64,000 bases of DNA from Mycobacterium aquaticum (GTDB lineage: Bacteria > Actinomycetota > Actinomycetes > Mycobacteriales > Mycobacteriaceae), in NCBI RefSeq assembly GCF_002086485.1, contig NZ_MVHF01000026.1:1-64000 (forward strand). Direction: 5' to 3'. Positions within the stretch are counted from its first letter, which is position 1; each line of letters begins with the position of its first letter. The translations under genes were made by a program, and so were the position numbers. The notes beneath the pieces were generated by a model, which was not told the origin of the DNA, did no database searches, and saw only the letters and a list, made by a program, of their open reading frames with translations. Of the stretch, positions 30,791 through 37,906 are shown one piece after another.

Positions 30791-31924
30791 GTGAGTGAGA
30801 TAGCGTCGGCGTTCCCGCCGGGGCACGTACCGCAGATGACTCCCAAGCAACGAGTGGATTCCATCCTGCCCAGTGAGGTCGATCGTTTCGCAGATGGCAA
30901 GTTGTCCAGTGTTGACCCGCCGCAATGCCGTTCGCTGCTGAGGCCAGTGGACGTATCAGTGGGTAGCGACGTTGCGAGGATCTACGCCCCAGGGCCCACC
31001 AGCGACATCTCGATGATGGCTGTGAAACTGGCCGCTCCACTGAATGCAGATATACCCGTGCAAGGCTGCGATCACGTCGGCTATACCCTTGATCAAGGTC
31101 AGCCCGGCGGTACCGTCGAAAGGATCGAGGCTCCGCACATCGAGGGAGCCAAGACGCAGGCGATTACCTATCAGGCGTCAGCTGATCCGGTGGCGATCGC
31201 TGTTGAGTACACAGCGTTTCTTAGCGACCGTGTGGTGATCACACTGCGTACGACGCGAAAGCAAGACACACCAGAACCACCGGGACTTTCGGAGTTGCTT
31301 GGCGCAGCCGTTGCTGCGGTACGGGGCACGTATACGCCCTCCCAATCGAAGGCCCCCCTGGTGAAGTACGACATCAACCGCTTGGCTGATGTGAAAGACG
31401 CTTTTCCTCAAGGGATTACACCGAACGTAATACCAGCGCGGACCTCCGGCGACATCGACACTGTGAAGATCGGTCTCGTCGTAGGACCTACGCTGATCAG
31501 TGTCGATCCGCCACAGTGCGAGCCGGTGCTGCAACCGGTCCGGCAATCGGGCGGTGCAATCATGACTGCACTGGATACACCGGGGCGTGACGGTCCGCAC
31601 GTCGTCGTGGGCGCGTCACAATCGGACCACTTATCGCCGGTCGAGCTTCCGCAAACAGGATGCGAGCACATTTCATACTCGGTCGAAGGTGAGCACGGAA
31701 CGGTCGACCGCTTGGTACCGCCGACGATCGACCATGCCAAAACCTTTGCGTTCAGGACCCAATACACGTATGACTACGGCACGTCCGGAACCAGGCACTT
31801 CTACTCGGCGCTTATTGACGACAACATCTACATCACGGTCCGCGGCCAGCTTGACTCGGACGTGGAGTCTGAACAAGCCCTTCCGGAGCTATTAGTCAAA
31901 GCAGTGGCCGCGGTGCGTGGGTAG
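30659..31924 (+). CDS. DUF5642-like lipoprotein with two tandem domains
   Basis: This 421-residue lipoprotein has lipobox VVGC (Cys22) and two successive copies of the DUF5642-like domain. The first begins YDISRVSEIASAFPPG (about residue 40), the second YDINRLADVKDAFPQG (about residue 236). Each domain keeps the PPQC motif, a QGCDH or TGCEH Cys and a closing ELL-x-AAVAAVRG. The internal and gene-level duplications together give three domains in about 2 kb. The -10 hexamer TAGGCT lies 6 nt before the ATG. It converges on the EspA/EspE-like gene with a 49-bp gap. Confidence 0.78.
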   Translation: MGSRIAAFVVASCTAVVVVVGCSPSPRNAAPTTTPKIADYDISRVSEIASAFPPGHVPQMTPKQRVDSILPSEVDRFADGKLSSVDPPQCRSLLRPVDVSVGSDVARIYAPGPTSDISMMAVKLAAPLNADIPVQGCDHVGYTLDQGQPGGTVERIEAPHIEGAKTQAITYQASADPVAIAVEYTAFLSDRVVITLRTTRKQDTPEPPGLSELLGAAVAAVRGTYTPSQSKAPLVKYDINRLADVKDAFPQGITPNVIPARTSGDIDTVKIGLVVGPTLISVDPPQCEPVLQPVRQSGGAIMTALDTPGRDGPHVVVGASQSDHLSPVELPQTGCEHISYSVEGEHGTVDRLVPPTIDHAKTFAFRTQYTYDYGTSGTRHFYSALIDDNIYITVRGQLDSDVESEQALPELLVKAVAAVRG

Positions 31925-31973
31925 TGGTGCGTGCCCGAGGTCAGCAGATGCGTACTACGACATGGCATGACTG

Positions 31974-32981
31974 TCAGGGCGTGGCGGGTCGTGTCTGCAT
32001 AGGCGCCGGTGCTGTCGATGGACCTGGAGCCCAGACGTCTGGTGCGATCTCCACGTAGCCGGATGGAGCGAACACCTGGTTGCTGGGGTCGACGTGCACG
32101 TTCACAATCTTGTTGAGATCGAGGGGAACGGGCGGCTGTGTCGGCTTGTATTGGGGATTGCGGGGATCGGGGACCCACGCATTCGGACCTAGCTGAATGT
32201 CGGGCCACTGCGATGTGTACTTGGTCCTGACTGGACTTGGCTGGATGTCAGCCATGTTGATCGGATGCTTCGGAGGATGCGGGACATAAAGTGGATTTGT
32301 CTGGTCAGGCACTAAAATTTCGGAGCCTGGCGCCAATGGCTTGTAGTACTTCTCCTCGCCGGGATTGAGAGTCAGCGCGGTTCTGATGTCGTCCGCGTCC
32401 AGGATCATCGGTCCCTTCGGAAGCTGCGGCGTCAACTTCGGCCCCATGAAGTTCGACATCTCTTTGGCGTCGGGCGCCTTCTTTTTGTCGTCCCCGCCGA
32501 TTTCGTCGTATTCCTTGCCGATGCCGCGGACGCGTTCACCGATGGCGGACATCTGGCTGTTGGACTGTTGGATGATGTCGCTGATCTGGCTCAGGCCCTT
32601 GCTGGCGATGGCGAGTTTGACGTATTCGCCGGACTTGTCGTTGGGGGCTGAGGCGGCGGCGCTGGTGACCCAGTCGCGGACTTGGTCGAGGTTTTGTCGG
32701 CCGGCGGTGACGACTGCTGCGGAGCGGTCGACTTCAGCTGCCATGCGTTGGTCGAGGTCGGCGAGTTTGCCGTAGACGGCGGCGTGCTTCTGGTTCTTGG
32801 CGGTGTAGGCGTCGGCGGCTGAACCTTGCCAGCGTGAATCTGGGGTCGCTGCTTGGACGGCCGACTGCATGTCGCGCAACTGTGAGCTGCGGTCGAACTC
32901 CGCGCCGGTTTGTGGCGCGCCGGAGCCGAAGGTGTTGCGGGCCTGGTCCCAGGTTGAGTAGAAGGCGTCGAGCGCGCTCAT
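31974..32981 (-). CDS. EspA/EspE-like type VII secretion substrate with a Pro-rich repeated C-terminus
   Basis: This 335-residue protein has an N-terminal helical hairpin like that of ESX-secreted EspA/EspE proteins: a helix up to D48, a turn with the W-x-G motif (WQG, 51-53), and a second helix with Y-x3-D (YGKLAD) near residue 70. A linker rich in charged residues follows (150-175). The C-terminal 145 residues are Pro/Asn-rich with a repeated motif: 216-247 (LAPGSEILVPDQTNPLYVP), 264-293 (LGPNAWVPDPRNPQYKP) and a short remnant at 312-321 (IAPDVWAPGP). There is no Sec signal, which agrees with T7SS export. No ESX machinery genes lie in the window, so it would be exported in trans. Function unknown. 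Confidence 0.75.
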   Translation of the reverse strand: MSALDAFYSTWDQARNTFGSGAPQTGAEFDRSSQLRDMQSAVQAATPDSRWQGSAADAYTAKNQKHAAVYGKLADLDQRMAAEVDRSAAVVTAGRQNLDQVRDWVTSAAASAPNDKSGEYVKLAIASKGLSQISDIIQQSNSQMSAIGERVRGIGKEYDEIGGDDKKKAPDAKEMSNFMGPKLTPQLPKGPMILDADDIRTALTLNPGEEKYYKPLAPGSEILVPDQTNPLYVPHPPKHPINMADIQPSPVRTKYTSQWPDIQLGPNAWVPDPRNPQYKPTQPPVPLDLNKIVNVHVDPSNQVFAPSGYVEIAPDVWAPGPSTAPAPMQTRPATP

Positions 32982-32985
32982 CTCA

Positions 32986-33600
32986 TCAGTCTAAGGGCGA
33001 CGCGGCGGCCGTAATGACAGCAGATCCGACCCATCGCCGCAGGTAGGCGCGTAGCGCCTCACCGGTGCGTGGCGGCCGGCCGGGGTCGATGACGAACGAC
33101 TGGATGATCCGCAGCAGATGCTCGGCGAGCTCGTCGAGGTCGTCGTCGGTGAACCCGAGGCTGGCCCAGTCGACGTCGAACCGGCGCAGCACGGCCCGGG
33201 CGAAATCGACCGCCACATCCGAGGTCACCTGCTCGGTGTGGGCGTCGGCGCGCCCCGGAGCGATCAGCAGCCCGATGTGCTTGTCCTTCGGCAGCCACTC
33301 AAGTGCGGTGGCGATCGCTTCGGTGACCGCCTCCACCGGATCGGTGATGCCCTGCAGGTGTGCGGCCAGCCGATCGAGGAAGTCGCTGGCCGCATGCACC
33401 GCGGCGGCCACCAGCAGGGCATCGGTGCTGGGGAAGTACCGGTACACGGTCTGCCGGGTGACACCGAGGGTGCGGGCGACGTCGGCAATCGAGAAGTCGG
33501 CGCCGCGCTCGTCGATCGCCTTGCTCGCGGCGGTCAGAATGCGCGCGACGGCCTCATCATCGGTGGCGGGCGCTGAGCCGGCCCAGCCGTGGGTACGCAC
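32986..33600 (-). CDS. TetR family regulator downstream of the CYP125-like gene
   Basis: This 204-residue TetR protein has the helix-turn-helix FSIADVARTLGVTRQTVYRYFPSTDALL (about residues 37-64). I start at the GTG at 33600, 17 nt after the P450 stop, because the frame further upstream runs into that gene. It is on the same strand as the P450 and likely co-transcribed, so it may regulate that operon through the palindromic region at 34892-34921. Confidence 0.82.
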   Translation of the reverse strand: MRTHGWAGSAPATDDEAVARILTAASKAIDERGADFSIADVARTLGVTRQTVYRYFPSTDALLVAAAVHAASDFLDRLAAHLQGITDPVEAVTEAIATALEWLPKDKHIGLLIAPGRADAHTEQVTSDVAVDFARAVLRRFDVDWASLGFTDDDLDELAEHLLRIIQSFVIDPGRPPRTGEALRAYLRRWVGSAVITAAASPLD

Positions 33601-33617
33601 CCCGGAATTGTAGCCAG

Positions 33618-34859
33618 CTACCGGTAGGCGACCTGAAGATCCTTGACGCCGTTGATCCACCCCGACCGAAGCCGTTGCGGTTCACCGAGTTTGGAGATGT
33701 CAGGAATCTGGTTGGCGATCTCGTTGAAGATCAGCTTGATCTCCATGCGGGCCAGGTTGGCACCGATGCAGTAGTGCGCACCGTTGCCGCCGAACCCGAG
33801 GTGCGGGTTGGGATCGCGCAGGATGTCGAAGGTGAAGGGGTTCTCGAAGACGTCTTCGTCGTAGTTGGCCGAGCTGTAGAAGAGGCCGACGCGTTGTCCG
33901 GTACGCACTGTGACACCGCCGATTTCGGTGTCGACCAGGGCGGTGCGCTGGAAGCAGTGCACCGGGGTGGCCCACCGGACGATTTCGTCGACGGCGGTCG
34001 CGGGCCGATCACGCTTGAAAAGCTCCCACTGGTCGGGGTTTTCGAAGAAAGCGTTCATGCCGTGTGTCATGGCGTTGCGGGTGGTCTCGTTGCCGGCCAC
34101 TGCGAGCAGGATGACGAAAAACGCGAACTCGACCTCACCGAGCGATTCGCCGTCGACGTCGGCCTGCACGAGCTTGGTGACGATGTCATCGGCCGGGCAC
34201 TGCCGACGCTGCTCGGCCATGTTGTACGCGTAGCCCATCAGCTCGGCGTTGGCCATCGTCGGATCGCTGTCGAAGTCGGGGTCGTCGGTGTTCATGATCG
34301 CGTTGGTCCAGTGGAACAACTTCTCCCGGTCGGCCTCCGGCACGCCGATCAGGTCGGCGATGGCCTGCAGCGGAAGGCTCATCGCGATGTCGTCGACAAA
34401 ATTGCCGCTGTCCTTCTCGGCGGCCGCGGCCACGATCTCGCGCGCGGCGACGGCGAGCTTCTCCTCCAGCGTGGCCACCGCCCGCGGCGTGAACAACCGG
34501 GAGACGATCTTGCGCAGCCGGGTGTGCTCGGGAGCGTCGTGATTGATCAGCAGCGCCTTGGTCAGGTCCAGCTGCTCACTGGTGACGCCCTCGGGCAGCC
34601 GCATCACGGCGCCCTTGGCGTTGGTGGACCACACGTCGCCGCCGTTGCGGGAGATGGTCTTGATGTCCTCGTGCCGGCTGACCACCCAGTAGCCGCCATC
34701 GTTGAAGATCGATTCGCCCTGCTCGTTCCACCACACGGGGGCGGTCTTGCGCAGCTGGGCGAACTCGGCGACCGGGATGCCGTGCAGTAGCACCTCGGGG
34801 TCGGTGAAGTCGTATCCCTGCCCGAACGGACAGGCGCTCAGTGTCGTCAAACCGACCAT
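33618..34859 (-). CDS. Cytochrome P450 of the CYP125/CYP142-like steroid side-chain group
   Basis: This 413-residue P450 has an I helix with LLAVAGNETTRNA, the ExxR in VDEIVRWA and the heme loop FGGNGAHYCIGANLAR. The N-terminal FTDPEVLLHGIPVAEFAQLRKTAPVWWNEQ and the C-terminal RLRSGWINGVKDLQV closely resemble cholesterol C26-hydroxylase CYP125 and relatives. It therefore probably hydroxylates a sterol or methyl-branched alkyl chain. A strong AGGAG directly abuts the ATG at 34859; a TTG nine nt later (34850) is better spaced and is a possible true start. Absent from this spot in M. tuberculosis as I recall. Confidence 0.85.
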   Translation of the reverse strand: MVGLTTLSACPFGQGYDFTDPEVLLHGIPVAEFAQLRKTAPVWWNEQGESIFNDGGYWVVSRHEDIKTISRNGGDVWSTNAKGAVMRLPEGVTSEQLDLTKALLINHDAPEHTRLRKIVSRLFTPRAVATLEEKLAVAAREIVAAAAEKDSGNFVDDIAMSLPLQAIADLIGVPEADREKLFHWTNAIMNTDDPDFDSDPTMANAELMGYAYNMAEQRRQCPADDIVTKLVQADVDGESLGEVEFAFFVILLAVAGNETTRNAMTHGMNAFFENPDQWELFKRDRPATAVDEIVRWATPVHCFQRTALVDTEIGGVTVRTGQRVGLFYSSANYDEDVFENPFTFDILRDPNPHLGFGGNGAHYCIGANLARMEIKLIFNEIANQIPDISKLGEPQRLRSGWINGVKDLQVAYR

Positions 34860-34891
34860 CTCCTCGTGTGACGTCGAACACTTTCTTGAGT

Positions 34892-34921
34892 TTGACCATA
34901 CACCTCGGTGTCAACTGTATG
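34892..34921. promoter_or_regulatory. Nested inverted repeats before the CYP125-like gene
   Basis: TTGAC (34892-34896) pairs with GTCAA (34910-34914), CATACA (34897-34902) with TGTATG (34916-34921), and ACACC with GGTGT (34900-34911). One of these is a likely TetR operator; which one cannot be decided by eye. Confidence 0.35.
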
Positions 34922-34937
34922 CCCTAAGGCGTGCCGC

Positions 34938-34943
34938 TACGCT
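34938..34943 (+). promoter_or_regulatory. -10 hexamer TACGCT of purD
   Basis: The hexamer ends 8 nt before the purD GTG, so the transcript should start at or next to the start codon. Confidence 0.55.
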
Positions 34944-34951
34944 TTACCTCC

Positions 34952-36220
34952 GTGCGCGTCCTCGTGATCGGATCCGGTGCCCGTGAACACGCTCTGCTCC
35001 TGGCACTGCGCCGGGACCCAGAGGTCGAAGAGCTGGCAATCGCCCCCGGCAATGCGGGGACGGCGATCATCGCCGACCAGTACGACGTCGACGTCACCTC
35101 CGGCGAAGCGGTCGTCAAACTCGCCCGGCGGCTGGGATCGGATCTGGTGGTGATCGGTCCGGAGGTTCCGCTGGTGCTCGGTGTCGGGGACGCCGTGCGG
35201 GCGGCGGGCATCGCCTGCTTCGGCCCGACGAAGGACGCCGCCCGCATCGAGGGCTCCAAGGCCTTCGCCAAGGACGTCATGACCAAGGCCGGCGTTCGCA
35301 CCGCGAGCAGCGAGATCGTCGACAACCCCGGCCACCTTGATGCGGCGCTGGACAGGTTCGGGCCGCCGGCCGGGCAGGCCGCCTGGGTGGTCAAAGATGA
35401 CGGTCTGGCCGCGGGCAAGGGTGTTGTGGTAACCACGGACCGCGACACCGCGCGGGCACACGCAGCCAGCCTGCTCGACTCCGGCCACCCGGTACTGCTC
35501 GAGTCGTTCCTCGACGGCCCCGAGGTGTCGCTGTTCTGTGTGGTCGACGGCAAGACCGTGGTCCCGCTGCTGCCCGCCCAGGATTTCAAGCGCGTCGGCG
35601 ACGGCGACTCCGGGCCCAACACGGGCGGCATGGGCGCCTATTCGCCGTTGCCATGGCTGCCCGATGCGGTGACCACGCAGATCGTCGACGATATCGTCAA
35701 ACCCGTTGCCGCCGAATTGGTTGCGCGCGGCAGCTCGTTCTCGGGACTGCTGTATGCGGGCCTGGCCATCACGTCGAACGGGCCCGCAGTGGTCGAATTC
35801 AACTGCCGCTTCGGCGATCCCGAGACACAGGCGGTGCTGGCGTTGCTGGAGTCACCGCTGGGGCAGCTGTTGCGTGCGGCTGCGACAGGCGAACTGGCGT
35901 CGTTCGGTGAGTTGCAATGGCAGGACGGCTACGCCGTGACCGTTGTGGTCGCCGCCGAGAACTACCCCGGCCGCCCGCGGGTGGGCGACGTGATCACCGG
36001 ATCGGAAGCCGACGGCGTGCTGCACGCCGGTACTGCGCGCCGCGACGACGGCGCCATCGTGTCCTCCGGCGGCCGGGTGCTCTCGGTGGTGGGCACTGGT
36101 CCGGACCTGTCGGCCGCCCGCGATGCCGCGTACTCGTTGGTCAAGTCAATCAAGTTGCCGGGCAGCCACTTCCGCACCGACATCGCCCTGGCCGCGGCCG
36201 AGGGACGCATCAGCCTCTAG
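34952..36220 (+). CDS. purD: PurD, phosphoribosylamine-glycine ligase
   Basis: This is a 422-residue ATP-grasp enzyme of step 2 of de novo purine synthesis (phosphoribosylamine + glycine + ATP to GAR). The N-terminal VRVLVIGSGAREHAL is the GAR synthetase signature. The ATP-grasp core has VVKDDGLAAGKGVVV and FNCRFGDPETQAVL, with the metal-binding acidic residues. The GTG at 34952 gives the M. tuberculosis length. The promoter architecture is leaderless. It is monocistronic, ending at a long inverted repeat. Confidence 0.97.
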   Translation: MRVLVIGSGAREHALLLALRRDPEVEELAIAPGNAGTAIIADQYDVDVTSGEAVVKLARRLGSDLVVIGPEVPLVLGVGDAVRAAGIACFGPTKDAARIEGSKAFAKDVMTKAGVRTASSEIVDNPGHLDAALDRFGPPAGQAAWVVKDDGLAAGKGVVVTTDRDTARAHAASLLDSGHPVLLESFLDGPEVSLFCVVDGKTVVPLLPAQDFKRVGDGDSGPNTGGMGAYSPLPWLPDAVTTQIVDDIVKPVAAELVARGSSFSGLLYAGLAITSNGPAVVEFNCRFGDPETQAVLALLESPLGQLLRAAATGELASFGELQWQDGYAVTVVVAAENYPGRPRVGDVITGSEADGVLHAGTARRDDGAIVSSGGRVLSVVGTGPDLSAARDAAYSLVKSIKLPGSHFRTDIALAAAEGRISL

Positions 36221-36223
36221 GGC

Positions 36224-36307
36224 TCACCTTCCTGGGGCGAGCAGACAGTGCGGTACGCGAAACGCGGCGTGTCGCGGACCCGAGCGTCTGCTCGCCGGAG
36301 AAGGTGA
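36224..36307. repeat. Long inverted repeat between purD and the convergent esterase gene
   Basis: GGCGAGCAGAC (36236-36246) pairs perfectly with GTCTGCTCGCC (36286-36296) around a 39-nt loop. An outer TCACCTT/AAGGTGA pair (36224-36230, 36301-36307) extends the stem past small bulges. It can act as a bidirectional terminator and resembles a dispersed mycobacterial palindrome. Confidence 0.75.
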
Positions 36308-36333
36308 CTCGCGGGAGAAGGTAACGCCCCGGA

Positions 36334-37167
36334 TCAGGCGACCAGCAGCGGAGCCATCCAGGAGATCTCGGCGGGCAGCTGCTGGCTCCAGAACCCTGAG
36401 TCGTGACCGCCGGGGGAGAAGCCGCCGGCCGGATGGTTGGGCAGCTGGGCGATGAACTGCTGAGTGGCCGAGTAGAACGGATCGCTGTTGCCACAATCGA
36501 TCCGGATGGGGATCGATCCCAGCGCGGGCAATCCCCACACCGTGTTGGCGGCGTAGTCGTCGGCGCCGTCGAAGGCTCCCGGCGCCGTCGCGCCGGACGA
36601 CGTCCACAGGGCCGGGCTCACCGCACAGATGGCCGCGGTGCGGGCAGGGCCCAAGCGGGCACCGAGCAGCAGCGCGCCGTATCCGCCCATCGACCAGCCA
36701 AGGAAGCCCACTCGCGAGGTGTCCAGACCCTGGTCGCCGAGCATCGGGATCAGCTCATTCAGCACCATCGCGCCGGAATCCTCGCCTGATGCGCGCTTGT
36801 GCCAGTAGCCGCCCCCGCCATCGACGGCGACCACCGCAAACGGCGGCAGGCCGGCCGCAACCGCTTGTGCCAGACCGTTTTCCACACCGCCGGCCATCAC
36901 CTCGGCCGCGTCGGAACCCTTACCGTGCAGGGCGATCACGGGGCGCAGCTTGCCGGTCTGTCCGGGTGGGCGGGCGATGGCCCAATTGGTGTCGACGCCG
37001 CCGCGGGCTGCGGACGTGAACGATCCGCTGACGTAGGTCGGCGCGGCTGCGGGCGGATTGGCCAGCGCCGGAGCGGCGCCCAGGGCTGTCCCCAGTGTGT
37101 AGGCACCGGCCGCACCGGCACCGAGGCGCAGCAGGGCGCGACGGTTCAAGTCAGGCATGGCGGCCAT
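36334..37167 (-). CDS. Tat-exported esterase (Rv0774c-type alpha/beta hydrolase)
   Basis: This 277-residue protein has a twin-arginine signal (NRRALLRLGAGAAGAYTLG, cleavage near ALA) and an antigen-85/esterase D-like alpha/beta hydrolase domain. The nucleophile Ser is in GWSMGGYGA, the Asp is probably in RIDCGNSDPF and the His in SPGGHDSGFW. It corresponds to Rv0774c, a cell-surface esterase as I recall. The start is the ATG at 37167; 37158 is an alternative, and the frame beyond is unsupported. It is divergent from the following TetR gene. Confidence 0.85.
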   Translation of the reverse strand: MAAMPDLNRRALLRLGAGAAGAYTLGTALGAAPALANPPAAAPTYVSGSFTSAARGGVDTNWAIARPPGQTGKLRPVIALHGKGSDAAEVMAGGVENGLAQAVAAGLPPFAVVAVDGGGGYWHKRASGEDSGAMVLNELIPMLGDQGLDTSRVGFLGWSMGGYGALLLGARLGPARTAAICAVSPALWTSSGATAPGAFDGADDYAANTVWGLPALGSIPIRIDCGNSDPFYSATQQFIAQLPNHPAGGFSPGGHDSGFWSQQLPAEISWMAPLLVA

Positions 37168-37276
37168 CTTGCCATCGTGTCCTCGCCACCGACCAATGGC
37201 TCCGGCGTCCCAATAAACCTGAGTAAAAACTGATGATTGGCCGAAAGCCCTATGGCGGGTGGGCTCGACTGGCAGC

Positions 37277-37906
37277 ATGCTAATGGTGACAGCAGCAGTC
37301 ACTCCGAAGGGGGAGCGTCGGCGGTACGCCCTCGTAAGGGCGGCCGCGGACCTGTTGTGTGAGGGCGGATTCGACGCTGTCCGGCACCGTGCCGTGGCCC
37401 GCCGCGCGGGCTTGCCACTGGCGTCTACCACCTACTACTTCTCCTCCCTCGACGACCTGATCGCCAAGGCCGTCGAGGACATCGGAATCCGGGAAGCCGA
37501 GCAACTGAAGGCCGGAGTGGCCGCGTTGAGCCGTCGCCGCCGCGGCGCCGAATCGACCGCCGACGTGCTGGTGGACCTCCTCGTCGGGGACTCTCCCGAA
37601 ACGCGGGTCACCGAGCAGTTGATCTCGCGCTACGAGCGCTACATCGCATGTGCACGCCAGCCCGGGCTGCGCGACATCCAGCGCCGAATCCGCCAGCAGC
37701 GCACCGACGCGGTGGTGGAAGTGGTCGAGCGCTCCGGCCGCGCGGTGCGTTCGGAATTGCTCACCGCACTGGTGTGCGCGGTGGACGGCGCGGTGGTCGC
37801 GTCACTCATGGACGACGGCGACGGTCCCCGCGCCAGCGCCCGCGCGACACTCATCGATGTGATCGACGTGCTCGCCCCGGTCGACGAGCGGCCCGTGCAC
37901 ATCTAA
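37277..37906 (+). CDS. TetR family regulator (Rv0775-type)
   Basis: This 209-residue TetR protein has the helix-turn-helix FDAVRHRAVARRAGLPLASTTYYFSSLDDLI near residues 30-60 and a helical C-terminal domain. It is divergent from the esterase gene and likely controls it. ATG codons at 37277 and 37283 are both possible, and a GTG at 37259 is weaker. The stop overlaps the convergent relZ stop by 4 nt. Confidence 0.85.
   Translation: MLMVTAAVTPKGERRRYALVRAAADLLCEGGFDAVRHRAVARRAGLPLASTTYYFSSLDDLIAKAVEDIGIREAEQLKAGVAALSRRRRGAESTADVLVDLLVGDSPETRVTEQLISRYERYIACARQPGLRDIQRRIRQQRTDAVVEVVERSGRAVRSELLTALVCAVDGAVVASLMDDGDGPRASARATLIDVIDVLAPVDERPVHI

Noticed and set aside
33888..33915. TGTCACA-N17-CGTC on the minus strand inside the CYP125-like gene
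   Set aside because: The spacing differs by one from the other matches and it is embedded in coding sequence in the same direction. One such match is expected by chance.
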